DNA of 64,000 bases. Source: Glandiceps talaboti. Lineage: Eukaryota; Hemichordata; Enteropneusta; Spengelidae. The stretch is taken from positions 14,282,776 through 14,346,775 of the forward strand of contig NC_135568.1 in NCBI RefSeq assembly GCF_964340395.1. The letters are read 5' to 3'. The stretch's first letter is position 1. Each line of letters starts with the position of its first letter. The notes below the pieces were generated by a model that saw nothing but the letters and a program-made list of their open reading frames with translations, searched no databases and was not told where the DNA came from. This document shows, one piece after another, positions 24,915-43,972 of the stretch. The position numbers were made by a program, and so were the translations under genes.

Positions 24915-27187
24915 CGTTTATTGTAAACTGGAAACAGAGTTTTCAGAAATGTAACTGGAAAAAAAAACATTGGTTTCAATGACGGTTTCGGACATCAGAC
25001 CAATTGAACCGAAACACAAAGAAAAATAACTGCCGGGAAAAAGTAAGGTAATTTAAAAGTACCGACAAATTATTTCTCTGTCATACATTTTTGGTTGTCT
25101 TGTATATATTTAACATCTCAGACCACTATATCACATAATGCATATATTTGACAGAAATCTGCCATTTGACACTATATAGTTAGAACGAAATGAAGAAAGA
25201 ATCGGATGAAATATAACACTTAATATACAATCGGTTGATTGATATGAGGTTGGAGACTTGATACTTGCAAAGTCAATGTAAGAAATCCAGATAACAAAAA
25301 CAGGACCTTTTCCACTGGCCCGACCCTGACCTAGAGAAGGTATTTCCTACACTTTTGGTATTGATCGCATAAAATAGAAAAAATAGGTCTGGCATGCTAG
25401 TTGACTAGTTGACACTCATGAAAACGAAAAACAACAGGACAATGAACAAAGGAAATTGAGGCAAATAAAGAAATCGATCGGTATTCACCATATATCAGAT
25501 TTTAATCATATTGACTAGGATTATACTGTATTTGCATATAGTTTCCGAAACGACCATTTCAATATTGGTGGTATTTAGGACGGAGTCGTCATAAATTATA
25601 CAATGCGCTTTCCTATATTGAATAAATTGATCTTCAACCGTGACTAAAGTGTTAGATATCTGGTGTAGAACTTTTTTTATATATTTGTTATCATGCATCT
25701 GATATCACAAGACACGTACTGTATTGTTGTCTAAAGTCAAAACTTCGAATGGTTGTCGGAGTAAGAGCATCTTGCCAAAATATGAGACTTGCTGACAAAT
25801 CGAACGATATATCACCAATCCACAAGTTTTTCTTTAGAAATAAGGACATTAGCTTGAAGGTAAAAGGAATATCTCTCCAGGGAAAGTTGGAAGGTGTTAA
25901 GATGGAAAATATAAAGGGACCAGACTATAAGATAAACCTGGCAACCGAATTACACTCCCCAGTACTTTTGGTCACTTAATTATCAGAACAAATTGACCAG
26001 GAGCTGTTGCAGTAAGTCTTTAGTTCATGGACAGTAGAATAGTACATTTAATGTTAAGGAAATCTAGAAATCATTCTGTCTCGAAAATCTGCAAGAATCC
26101 TCCCTCTGCGTAAATGGCCCATTTTAACCAATCCTTACTTACTAGATTAATTGAAATCACTTACCATTCCAATCACAAAACCGTCTCATAAAGAAGTAGG
26201 AAATCAACAAATGTTACCACAACAGTGCCGATTGCCAAACTAACAAAGATTTGACGCACATACTAAAAATAGAAGCTTTGGGGGTAATTTTGGATACATT
26301 CCCCAGTTTCGAATATTTGACTATGTCAACATTGTGATTAGACTAATTGATATAAATCATGGACAATACCTGTGTAGTCAGAGACTGTCTGACCTCTTCT
26401 GACATTCTACATCAACCCTGTGCGAGGTACAGGACGTGGTACATGTTAAGAATTAGCGAACTCAACGAACAGCACGTCATGTATATAATAGTGAAGTACA
26501 CAAATACTAAATGTTGAAATCCAATGATAATCCGGTAATAACATAGTAAAGACTCATTTTACATCGATACATAGACTATTACATAGCCTACACTGTTAGA
26601 GTGTGTTGCACTAGATTTAGATCAACCAGAAATAATTTGGTTATCATATCCATTGAAAATGTGTAAATCTACTCGAAGAATTTGAAAATTAAATCTTGAA
26701 TCGAATCTTCAAAATATCTTTACAGTAATTTTGACTGTCTATGTGAACGTTTGGATGTAACATACGGACGTTTGGTTACACTGAATCTCTCTTGATTTCC
26801 ACTCCCGGAACCATAGCAGCGCCACCAACGACAGTATTTTTTATTCTACACCTCATACAACCGTTTCAACAAACAGTGTGGTTAAAACATGAGCTATTTG
26901 GTGTGTTAGCTTATAACACATTATGCACTTCTATAATATCGCATTCTCCAAATAATTAAAATTAGATTGTGTGTACGAAATATGGCAGTGTTTTTTATTT
27001 TGTCGTGTCTACCATTTCCTTTACACCCAAATGTGATGCAGGAAATCGAATCGGTGCATCTTGCTATAGATTATAATAAACATATATTTTTGCTGAGAAT
27101 AAAACCATGAATACCGAGCTTTTTTCAGTATCTAGGAAGATTATAGACACTCATCATTTGTTCTTATTTCCTAGCCATGAAAGAATA
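24915..27187. repeat. Tandem-unit spacer, copy 2 flank, truncated
   Basis: Its first 780 bases are nearly identical to 1-780, closer than to the copy 1 flank, whereas from about 25740 on it diverges from both others. Homology ends about 27187, just after CCTAGCCATGAAAGAA, which marks the edge of the tandem duplication. Confidence 0.85.
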
Positions 27188-29394
27188 CTATCGCTGTGAC
27201 TGAGACGGTACATTGAATCAGTTTAAGGAGAATCGATAGTTCAGAGATAGTAACTAGAGTCTGCCCTCAACGTTCAACATCACATGTGGTATTACACACT
27301 GTTTTCATGTTATCACAGTTAAATACACGTGAACATGATTCTATGTTGAATTGACTAAAAACAACAATGGTAAAACTGCTGTACCAGATATATGTAATGA
27401 GTTATACGTGAATACTTTCGAAAATTGTAATTTGCCTGGGAACAAACTATTGTACGAAGCTTAAGTGAAAACACACACCAAAAGTACAAAATGTTGAAGA
27501 CATTTGACAAAAATTATAGTGGTATATATTGAATTGAAATGAATTTATTTGCACCAGAAACATTAGATAATAACATTACAAAAAGAAAATATCATAAATA
27601 AGAAAATGTTCTGGTGAGGACCATGGCAATAATTCACTTGAAACTAACTATAATCGAGTCAATGATTGAATCTCTTCTGTATGTTGCTTCTTGGATAATC
27701 AAGGAACTCTTAATGGAACATCTTATGTAAACACTCTTGAACTTTTTTCTTAATTAATATAGAATCATTTTCACATTTATCTCATTTTCCTAGTTTAAAT
27801 CTAGAACCGACTTCCTTGTCGAGTATATATACTGTGATAAGGTGATCAAGTAGAGATGTAACATGAGTCAAACTTACATATCTGTGAAGTTTGGATTTTT
27901 ACAAATATTCTGTGGCCAGTGTATGCTGTACTTGTCATAGGCATTTTTGTCACTTGCACGTACGCCAAACATTCATATTGTCGAAAAATAAACACAGGTC
28001 GTTAATAATATCGTATTTTGACTGTGCACACTGAGACACACAGGGAGCACTTGTTATTCACGCCACTTTATGGGGTTCCCCCACAACAGCGCCCTCAATA
28101 TGCCAATAGAATGTTGATTTCTCTCTATACTTGCAAATCTCGAAACTGCGTTCTTATCAAACATCACTTTACATCAATAGTACATTTGGTTCCACTTATA
28201 TTAGTTGAAATGACTTTCTGCATGTACCGGCAATGCTAATTAAACATAACTAAGTTCTCTGAACAGTCATCTCTATTTATCAACTTGTTCTCATTTTGTA
28301 TAGTGTATATGAATAAAAGGAATTCGAAGCACTTCACCAGACATTGACCAGTTAGAAAAGAAAATAATATATGCAAATATATAATATGCCTACAAAAGTA
28401 ATAAAAGGATATCAATTCTACCATGTGATGAGCGTCATGAATAAAGGCAGAGTAACTGTTATGAAATCTACCTTAATTAGGTCGAAAATAAATGAAAGGA
28501 AAAAATGTCATGTGATCATGACGAATTTCTGCCATAGATATTTTCTAATTAGGCACCATTTGTTTTTTTAAAAACTTTCCCTGCATTTACAGTCATCATT
28601 TAATGTTGATTATTTTGTCCTGATATAATATATGACCTCTTAAACAAATCATCGCAGTAATAATTTCAAAAGCTTGTCCAACTTTTGAACCAATCAACCA
28701 ACAAACCAATCAACCAATCAACCAACCAACCAACAAACAAACAAACAAACAAACAAACAAACAAACAAACCAACCAACCAACCAACCAACCAACCAACCA
28801 ACCAACCAACCAACCAGCAAACAAACAAACAAACAAACAAACAAACAAACAAACAAACAAACAAACACACACACACACACACACACAAACAAACAAACAA
28901 ACAAACAATATATCAAATTCCAAATGAGATGTGAGGGTAATTTTAATCTAAACAAAAGTATGAGCACAAAAGTAAGATAACTAAATATATTCCTAGCCAG
29001 GTGAAGAGAGGCTAACACAACACTTTGGTGTAATCGTCGAGTGTGCTAAATTTGACTCAGTTTGTAACTGTTTTCACAGGCTACAACACCTAGCAATTTA
29101 CCTTTACACGTCTTGTACATAACACTATATGCCATCATCAAAAGAAAATCCCCCTATAAACCAGTGTAATAAATTATACACGGTGAGTGGTTGTGTTATT
29201 TGTTTATCATTGGCACCACATTTATGTTAGTCGTACATGGTAGCGGTCATAAATGAACAGTAGGTCACAAGTCAACACTTGTAAGGGACACCTGTCACCC
29301 ATTATGACCACTTAATATGTTATATAGTTTAGTACACGTCAATATAAATATCCCAATATGCTTGATGTCAAGATTTGTCGTGCAGAGAGAATAC
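27188..29394. other. AT-rich spacer
   Basis: No convincing gene. The stretch 27530-27840 resembles a decayed LINE 3' end in reverse orientation (TGAATTGAAATGAATTTATT at its left edge), but no reverse-transcriptase motif can be read. A CAAC/CAAA tract occupies 28690-28907. Confidence 0.45.
28690..28907. repeat. (CAAC)n/(CAAA)n/(CA)n compound microsatellite
   Basis: Alternating blocks of CAAC, CAAA and CA units. Confidence 0.95.
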
Positions 29395-30095
29395 TATGCT
29401 TTTGTTCATAATAAATTTGTGTGATCAATAATCGAACTAAACAGATGTGGTGGTTTTTGTGTATCGTGTCGAATTTCTTTACAAATTTTTTGTTGTATTC
29501 GATATTCTGATTTTTGTCATTTTGGATCCTTCATGTGACATTTTACAACTACTCGAAATTACGACATACTTACAACACACAAAAGAGCCTAACATCTAGA
29601 CAATTTACGACAAATTGTCTTGGAAAAACAAATAAACAAATTGAAATTCCTTCACACTTCAAACAATGCAAGAGTGAACTAGAATAAATAATGAATTCAT
29701 ATATTGTAAAGTTTAATGGGTTTAACTTCGTATTGCACTAACATTTTAATTAGATTACTAAAGCTTTCACCAGGTAGCCACCATGGCTTCCGTCAGTGTT
29801 TTCCGAAGTCACGACGCATGCTTGACTTCAGACAATTGTCCCAAATTCTCGGAAGTTGGTAATGTCCCCCATCACGGCTTTGATGAGCTAATCAAATTTA
29901 ACTTCGAAGTTAAATCCATTTTAACTTAGACTGAACTTTTGCACAGATGAGCTTTCATCGTATAATCTATTGCCAGTCAGGAATCGTGAGTTCGTGAACT
30001 ATATAAGAATTTAATTACTGTATACAATAAGAAAAAATATAACGATGAACAGTTATATTAATTTGATAAATTAAAGTGTGAAGTTTATTTACATG
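29395..30095. repeat. Local duplication, copy A
   Basis: Segments 29395-29700 and 29968-30095 match 31375-31685 and 31700-31825 in the same order and orientation at moderate divergence. Copy A holds an additional 270 bases (29700-29968) between the two homologous parts, in which a short open frame lies. Confidence 0.7.
29783..29929 (+). CDS. Possible small ORF of 48 codons with strong Kozak context
   Basis: ATG in the context GCCACCATGG, the optimal vertebrate-style Kozak sequence, opens a 48-codon frame ending in TAG at 29927-29929. The predicted peptide starts MASVSVF, has two Cys and is not recognised. Its base composition is less AT-rich than the surroundings. It falls in sequence present only in copy A of the local duplication. 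It may be an exon of an unseen gene or chance. Confidence 0.2.
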   Translation: MASVSVFRSHDACLTSDNCPKFSEVGNVPHHGFDELIKFNFEVKSILT

Positions 30096-30462
30096 TGATT
30101 TTAGACAAATATTTTGGACATTGGATTTAGGGTCATATATAACATTGCATTGTCTATCTTTTCACTATTTGTTTGCCATCCCATCGCTTCCACCAGTTCC
30201 CTAAACCCACTACTACTACTTTGGTTATGGATAGTTTTAGGGTTAGGCATCATAATATCATTCCATATCAATTAAATCACTACTGATAACCATGTATATT
30301 GTGAATTAATTGTCAGTTCTGATGTCAGAAGAGGGGTGAATCTTATAGGAGTAAAACGAGAACATTCGGGTAAGATACTACAGGCAATGTTGGGGAGATG
30401 TTGACCTCGATACGATAATGTCGGCAGTGTGCCAATCCAATCTTTGGAATTTGTGGCCTTCA

Positions 30463-30834
30463 GCTCAGCCTATGAGTTTCAAACACAAGTATTAATACAG
30501 ACATCAGTAGGACTGAGTCCTTACCATTGATTTTGGGAATTGTGTCGTTGCTATTTTTGACAGCATTTAACCCATGTTTATGAACTACATTACCTTGTTG
30601 GTTGTGTTTTTGAGACAGAGAGTTGAAGAAGGGCAGCTGTTGAGCATGAACTTCGGAAGGTGTCGGGGGAGTCGCACATTTTACACAACAACGGCACGAT
30701 TTCCTCCGCCGCGCCAAAGGCTCTGTTCCGTATGTTTGAAGCTGTTTAAGTAAAGTAATTCCAACAACACCTTTGCCACGACTGGCTACTTCACATTTCG
30801 AATCTGAATGGCGATCACTATTTCGAGCATATAT
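30463..30834 (-). CDS. Unidentified Cys/Arg-rich open frame with a good splice donor
   Basis: A 124-codon frame bounded by TAA at 30835-30837 and 30460-30462. It contains RGKGVVGITLLKQLQTYG and RRRKSCRCCVKC, followed by a Gln/Asn-rich stretch. The frame meets a consensus donor AATG|GTAAGG (exon end 30525), and CCATTCAG near 30806 could be an acceptor. It lies just downstream, on the same strand, of an LRR relic at 30915-31025, so it could be an exon of a degenerate LRR gene without the caspase part. No family is recognised. Confidence 0.3.
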
Positions 30835-30914
30835 TTAGTTATTTAGTTATTTAGCTACAAATAATTTTCTTACATCTGAGTTGATTCCAATTCAAATCAG
30901 TGCTCTGTAGATTT

Positions 30915-31025
30915 AACACTGTAAGCATGTCACGTGGTAAGTATTGTCTCAGACCACCAAACAGCTGTGTAGTGAGGTATTGTAAGTTATTGTCTTTTTA
31001 TGTTCATTGTCTCTAGACTGTTGAT
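30915..31025 (-). pseudogene. Relic of the last LRR of the LRR-caspase family
   Basis: The minus strand retains a block coding YLPRDML, equal to the HLPRDML of the last LRR of copies 1 and 2, with GCATGTCACGTGGTAAGT identical at DNA level to 7820-7837. A frameshift and a stop interrupt the repeat before it. A possible donor CAGAT|GTAAG follows. Confidence 0.6.
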
Positions 31026-31056
31026 TTCACTTTTTTTCGGCCTACCTTCAAAGTCG

Positions 31057-31245
<189 letters not shown>

Positions 31246-31374
31246 TATCTGCCTGTTTGTCTGTCTCTCACTGTCTCTCTTTCTCCCCCCTCTTTCTGAG
31301 TGGAAGGCATGCCTATTGCTGTGTATGAACTGTTAAAAAAAGGGGAAGGCTAGGTTGGAAACACTACAAAGCGC

Positions 31375-31825
31375 GATTGAGAGAATACATTGCTTGTGTA
31401 CACGGATAAATATGAGTGATCAATAAACGAACAAACAGACGTGATGGTTTTGTACATTGTGTGCAATTGCTTTGCAAACCTTTTGTTGTATTCGATATTC
31501 TGATTTTTGTCGTTTCGGTTCCTTCATCTGACACTTTGCAACTACTCGAAATTACGACATACTTAAAACTTACAGAAGAGCCTAACATCTAGATAATTTA
31601 CGACAAATAGTCGTGAAAAAAAACTAATTGAAATTCCAATTCACTCTTCAAACAATTCAAGGGTGACCTGTACGCAACAATGAGTTCATCTATTGTTGTT
31701 GCCAGTCAGGAATCGTGAGTTCGTCAGCCATATAAACTAGAATTTAATTAATGTATACGATAGGAAAGATTATAAAAAATGAACTATTATTAATCAAATG
31801 AAAGTGTGAAGTTTCTTTACAGGTG
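31375..31825. repeat. Local duplication, copy B
   Basis: Second copy of the sequence at 29395-30095, without the 270-base insert, ending at a CTGT/CTGC tract. Confidence 0.7.
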
Positions 31826-32110
<285 letters not shown>

Positions 32111-32520
32111 CTATCTGTCTGTCCCTCACTTTCTCCCTCTGTCTCTCTTGTTCTTTCTGTCTTCACTCTCTGAACTTTGATATTTTTCAGGAATTTCATT
32201 CAGTCAACAACTAAATCGTGTGAAATAGTTTGGAATTTTTGGGCAAAGATGTTTAAATGAGAAAAAGTAACGCACAAATGAGCACCGCAGAAATCGACGA
32301 CGTTTTACCTGTTTACCTTTTACCCCATACAAATCAGCCAGGCTCATACGACCACAAGTATTGCATAAACCAAAACTTGATAAGCAATGTCACTATATCG
32401 ACTGAAAGTGTCATTTTATTTGCGCGTTTATTGTGTTGTCTACACTGGTGTCAATTTCACTTGCTGCTTGGAATGTCATTGGCTGATTTGGATTTGCGTC
32501 ACCGTATAGTACATCGTAAC

Positions 32521-32659
32521 TTTAAATAGTGTAGTAGACATCGTAGTAGACACCACCTGTGTATTTCTGTGGACCCCAGTTCGACAATAACTATTGGAAA
32601 ATCGACAGAGGCGAAATTACATTTTCCTCAAGATTCAACAAAACATCATTTTGCTGCTG
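32521..32659 (+). other. Possible 5' noncoding exon of the MCT-like gene
   Basis: A donor GCTG|GTAAGTGGGG ends at 32659, and the first coding exon is preceded by an acceptor TTAATTCTAG at 33220-33229. Joining them gives a 5' UTR with no upstream requirement for coding. The exon start is a guess; a TTTAAATAG sequence at 32520-32528 could be a core promoter element. Confidence 0.35.
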
Positions 32660-33217
32660 GTAAGTGGGGGAAAATCTACTGAATAACCGACAATATCATG
32701 GTCAAGTTTTATCGGTTTCTGTGGTTAGTAAAACAATGCTCAATACATGTTCGAATGTTCGAAATTTACACTAAGGAACATTCAACATTTTCTCGATATT
32801 TTGAATCGGACAGCGATTTTAAATGAAGTAAATCGTTTTGTTACATTCGATAACATAACAAAATAGGCAATACAAAAATCCGTTATTTATTTGATTTCAT
32901 GAATTAACACTTTTTGGACTACCTAGTTTAGATATTTTAAAAAACGGAAAATTGAGACGACTGTTCTGTTATAGGAAAAATTCTGCTGAGCTATACAATT
33001 CGTCACATGACAATTCGACCACGTGACGTGTCACCAACCACGTACCGGTACCTTTCACCAGATCATTAGTCGCCCTGTAATGATCGAGAAGGCTTCTTAT
33101 TTCTTTCCTATGTTTTCTCGACTTTTGACGGCTATAAGTAAGAATTTTTTTTAGTAAGCAAAACCCAAAATAAATGAGCAAGTATTTGGGTTATAACGTG
33201 AGTAATAACAACTTTGA

Positions 33218-38972
<5,755 letters not shown>

Positions 38973-39416
38973 TTTGCATTACACATCGTATAATTTTATC
39001 AGGTGCCCTGACAATGTATCAAATGCACGACGTAGTAGAAGGAGACATACTCGATTAATACCTTTTACAAATTCAGGACTGTGTCATATTTGTACAAAGT
39101 TCAAACGAAATTAGCCAGAGACAATTCTTTATCAACGAAGCAGCTATGGTTAGCAAGGAGGGGCTTGTTGGCACTAATAGTCTTAAGTCAAGGTTTTTAG
39201 AGAGATTTGGAACACCGTAGACTAAGTCCACCCGGAATATGTTTATTAGTTTGATATACATACATATGTAGTGAGCACTGTGTACTCCCACATAGACCAT
39301 ATGTATTGAGCACTGTTTACTCCCGCATACATTTTACATATACTGCAGAGCTTATGTTATATTATTTTATATACCAATTACTATTATCAAAATTCCTCTA
39401 GCTATCTTTTTAAGGT

Positions 39417-39422
39417 AATAAA
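39417..39422 (+). terminator. Polyadenylation signal of the MCT-like gene
   Basis: AATAAA about 445 bases after the stop codon. Confidence 0.45.
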
Positions 39423-39745
39423 TGACAGTTATTAAAACTAATCCTGTATTACCAAGTGCACGCTTTTGAAAATCGTCTTTGAAAAAAAAGTGAAATTGCT
39501 GTAGATAACTTTTAAAATTCACACAACTTGACAACTGAAAAACACTACAATGGGTATAATGAAATGCTTTATTATCAATTTAATCACATATGATTCATAG
39601 GTTCACGTTTTATCAGCAAATTATGAAAATGTAAGTATAATATACTGATTATAGTACTTTAGCACAACTGAACGTCCAACCACTATTTATCTTTTAGGGG
39701 CAGAGAATGACCAAAGTTTCAGTACTGTCTGTGCAAATGTAAAGC

Positions 39746-39833
<88 letters not shown>

Positions 39834-39856
39834 GCCTGCCTGCCTGCCTGCCTGCC

Positions 39857-39891
<35 letters not shown>

Positions 39892-41225
39892 GTGTGTATG
39901 AATATCTGTCTAGATTTGTGTATGCGATCAAAGTCTTTAGACTATTGGTGTATGGTGGGATGTTACCTGAAACGTCAACACGAAAAAGAAATCCGTACTT
40001 CAGGCTAGGTGAATGAAATGTGTTGTCAGAACATGTGTGATCAAGAAACTCAATATGTCAACTATGTACATTTAGTAGTGAAAAACCAAAGGACTTTAAA
40101 TTTAAAAACTATATCAACAATCTTTGTAAGGAATGTATATCCTCTATTACATAAGAAGTAAAAGAGTGACAAGCGACATAGCTTTGTAGCTTCTTCTTTT
40201 TTTAATTTTTTATTTAAAAAATGGTACAGGAGATGGACAAGGTGAGTATCTAATAATGACCATTGTCTAGAAATAGTTCAAGTATGCTACAATTAAGAAT
40301 AAGGATAGCGGTGAAGTTTGTGTGGTTCCCAATTCAACATCACCTCTAAACTTGGTCAAAAACTTAGCTACACAACTTATCTCTCATTATCATTAGCTTA
40401 TGACTCCAAAAGAAATATCTTGTTTCTATGAGTGGTAAAACTTGTTCACTACGGTAGTCGTCGTTCATAACATGGTAAATTGAATATTTTTCCAGCCAAT
40501 CTCTAGAATTACAAAGGAAGAAGTTCTTTAAAGCCTATGAAATTGAAGATGAAGGTGAATTTCTCGTGGTGGAATGCTAAACGAATTCTAGAAATATTCA
40601 GTTCTTTTTAAGAAAAAAAAAGACATTTTAAAGGATGGCGACAAAGAGCATATATTGATATCATATTATTAATAACATTTGGAAGCAAATATGTACACAA
40701 TAAATGTTATGTATAAAGTTGGCGTGTTGTGGTCGTTATCAGACTTTTCAATTATTGGTAAAAGGTATCGGATATTGTTTCATCTTTGAACATCTATAGT
40801 AACATACTGTAAGTTAACTATGGTATTATATTGTTAGTAGTCACCTTCAATTCATGTGCGCATGACTGTACAGTTATGATGCAATTCGGTGCCTTAGCTT
40901 TTCCTATCAAAAGAGAGTTTGCATACAAATAGTTTATATTACACCCACGCAGAGAAAGATTGTACTTGACGAAACTTAAATTGCGCCCTCGTAGGCAGAA
41001 AGTTTCACATATTGAAATTAAACGTTACTGGTACCAAGAAATTTAGTTTTGACTTGGAATTTCAAATTTACTTGAATTGAAGAGTGATTAGCAAATCAGA
41101 AAATACGGATTGCTCTTTGAAAAAAAAAGTTTGTTCATAGTATTATATTTTGTTCTTGAAAGACAAAAGTTTAAAACATTGCAGAATATGCAAAAAAAAT
41201 GTTCTTGGGATGTACATTTTTTGTA
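39423..41225. other. Intergenic spacer
   Basis: AT-rich. Apart from a (CTGT)n/(CTGC)n tract at 39748-39893 I see no gene, RNA or mobile element. Confidence 0.5.
39748..39893 (+). repeat. (CTGT)n/(CTGC)n microsatellite
   Basis: Tract with one CTGC sub-block. Confidence 0.95.
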
Positions 41226-41579
41226 TTAAAGTGGCCATATGGATGAGAATTTGGTATTTATTTTGGATTTTTATTTGATAAAACAGCTTCACCATGTTTT
41301 TCTACATGAAAAAATAATGTGAAATAACATATACCAAGTCCATGTTCACATCTCAATAAACGGCAAAACATTAAACAATGTGTAAAATGTTTGTTATTGT
41401 ACGTACAATAACAAACTTTTTACACTTTTTGCATCTTTTTGCAATGTATTGAGTTATGAACATGGATTTGGTATATGTTATTTTGCATTATTTTTTCAAG
41501 TAGAAAAACATGGTGAAGCTTTTTTATCAAATAAAAATCCAAAATAAATACCAAATTCTCATCCATATGGCCACTTTAA
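41226..41579. mobile_element. Full-length hairpin MITE with TTAA target duplication
   Basis: The two halves 41226-41402 and 41403-41579 are inverted copies with minor mismatches, centred exactly on TTGTACGTACAA. The element starts AGTGGCCATATGG and is flanked by TTAA on both sides, as made by piggyBac and Kolobok transposases. There is no coding content. A truncated relative is at 57181-57318. Confidence 0.88.
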
Positions 41580-42092
41580 AAGATATACCCTTAAAAATAA
41601 AAGATTCCTTTCAAGAAGTAGAAGTTGTTATTACGAAACAAAAGTTTTGTTTCAAAGAATTAAACGTTTACTCATGAAAAAGAAATGTTTCCTTTCAAGA
41701 ATTAAAAGTTCGTTTTTTTGGAAAAAGCTTTATTCAAAAAATTAAAAGTGTCTCCTTTGGAAGGAAAGGTTTTGTTCAAAGAATTAAAAGTTTACTCTCG
41801 AAAAATAAAAGTTTCCGTTCAAGAATTCTTTCATTCTTTTGAAAGTAAAGTTTAGTTCAAATGTAAAAGCAAGGCGTTGATTGAATGGTGAGGGATTAAC
41901 ATCCTGATATGTGAGGATTGGGGTCAGGAGAGACAAAAAACAAATTGCCTGTGAACTACAATTTATATAATTTTGTGTTGTACTATTTTCATGTGGGTGT
42001 TGAAAGCTGACTATATGCAACATTTTTCACGAAATGGGTCTCTACTTGTATAATTTTTTTTTTACTTTTTATTTGTTTGTTTGTTTGTTTGT

Positions 42093-42238
42093 ATGTATGT
42101 ATGTATGTATGTATGTATGTATGTATGTATGTATGTATGTATGTATGTATGTATGTATGTATGTATGTATGTATGTATGTATGTATGTATGCATGCATGC
42201 ATGCATGCATGTATGTATGTATGTATGTATGTATGTAT
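42093..42238 (+). repeat. (ATGT)n microsatellite
   Basis: Preceded by TTTG units and containing a GCAT block. Confidence 0.95.
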
Positions 42239-42357
42239 ACAAGTAATAAATGCCGACGTAGGAGGCGTGTATTGCCCGTATGGCATTTATCATGTACCCC
42301 GGCTAATAATTCAATGGTGTCATATTCTTTCCAGGAAGAACTTCATACACATGCATA

Positions 42358-42397
42358 TATGTATGTCTGTATGTATGTATGTATGTATGTATGTATG

Positions 42398-42428
<31 letters not shown>

Positions 42429-42430
42429 GT
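42358..42430 (+). repeat. (ATGT)n microsatellite
   Basis: Followed by short GT, GC and GGAT runs to 42495. Confidence 0.95.
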
Positions 42431-42549
42431 ACGTACGTGTGTGTGTGTGTGCGCGTATACGTGGGTGCGCGCGCATTGATGGATGGATGGATGGACAGAT
42501 GAATGATGTGTGCAAAGGCTCGTGTTGCTTGATATTGCTAAATACTGGT

Positions 42550-43518
42550 GAGGACATTAATCATGATGTGTCACGTATTTTTAGATCATTGTCAAAAGAA
42601 TATTTTTGCATCAACATTAAAAAATAAGGGTACTTGAACATTAAGTTAACGTGTTTAATATAATAAAATACACAATACAGTACAATATGCAAAATATACC
42701 TATAGTTCAGATTTTGGCACTCTAACAGTATGTGTAAAACCAACCATCTATTGTTTCGCCCTTTCTGTAGTCATTCGGTTTAAATCTGGTATTTGTTCAT
42801 TTGCTATATCAAATTAGCAACATTTCATATAAATTAGTGTTTTCGGTTACCATGGCAACATATGTTCATGAAATGGCTAATATCGTGACCCCAGCATAAA
42901 GAAAAACATAGCTATGATGATTTTTAGACAAAACATATTTTTAAAATTATTATAATAATTATTTTCAGAAGTATACATTGAAGAAAAGCATTGCATTCAT
43001 AAGCCTTTTTTATGTTTCCATGGAAACAGCTATTGTACTTTACAAAATTCATGTTATTAACGGATGTCATCAACTCATAAATGCAATAATAAAGTAAATT
43101 TTTGCTTATATTTTATCACTTTCATGTGTTATGTCTAATTGGGCAAAAAATCCACAGAATGTGTTGAACTGATATTTACATTTGTTGAAACTCAGCATAC
43201 CAAAATCACACAGATATGGTGTTTGTTGTGGCAAAATCATATTATTCAAATCATAATAATAAGATCAGAATCATACATTTTACGAAAACATGGCTTTTCA
43301 AAGCCTCTTTTCTTTCCATGGAAATAGCTGTCTAGTTTTAAGAAGATGTGATACAAGATACATCACAGACATAAGATTATCAGCATTATTCCTTAATTAC
43401 TTATATTTTTGTTGATTTCTACAATTCAAACTTCAAATAGTGCCTACTTTCTGTCGAAGGATTGTATTATTTGATAATACAAATACAGTTACAGACATTT
43501 GGCATGGTGTGTTGTGCC

Positions 43519-43593
<75 letters not shown>

Positions 43594-43798
43594 ATGTCTG
43601 TCTGTATGTGTATGTATGACTTACGTTTTGTGGAACATCTCCGTCTCACCAGACAAAGAATGTAACTTTCTTGTATCTGTACATTTTATTACTAATGACC
43701 ATAGTGTATTTGATGTGTATCTGATGTTTCTATTTCAGGAATTTGTATGGTTTCTGGAGATCAAGATCTATTGAGGATGAAGGGAGGAAATCATTTTT
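42550..43798. repeat. 1.25 kb tandem duplication, copy 1
   Basis: Nearly identical to 43973-45248, including position of an internal (CTGT)n tract (43517-43592). It contains GTTACCATGGCAAC at 42846-42859 and GTTTCCATGGAAAC at 43014-43027. The copies differ mainly by single bases and tract length, so the duplication is recent. Confidence 0.9.
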
Positions 43799-43972
43799 TC
43801 TATCTCGTAATACTGGAACTCCATGGAATTAATAGATTATCAACACCATTCCCTAATATCTAACTATGCTTATTCTATCTTTCTGGCGTGTTCTAGGGTT
43901 CTTTTGGTGCGTGTGACGTTTAGATCTTTCTTCGCATGTTTTACCCTTAACTAGAATTTGCGGTGTTTCATG

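Larger units (their letters stand above)
41580..42549. other. Spacer with (ATGT)n tracts
   Basis: From 41640 to 41840 the sequence has loosely repeated AAAAGTTT(A/G)TT and AAGAATTAAAAG motifs. (ATGT)n tracts are at 42093-42238 and 42358-42430. No gene is recognised. Confidence 0.5.

Noticed and set aside
32257-32529. 90-codon plus frame upstream of the MCT gene
   Set aside because: No family resemblance, no splice link to the MCT exons; could be chance in the promoter region.
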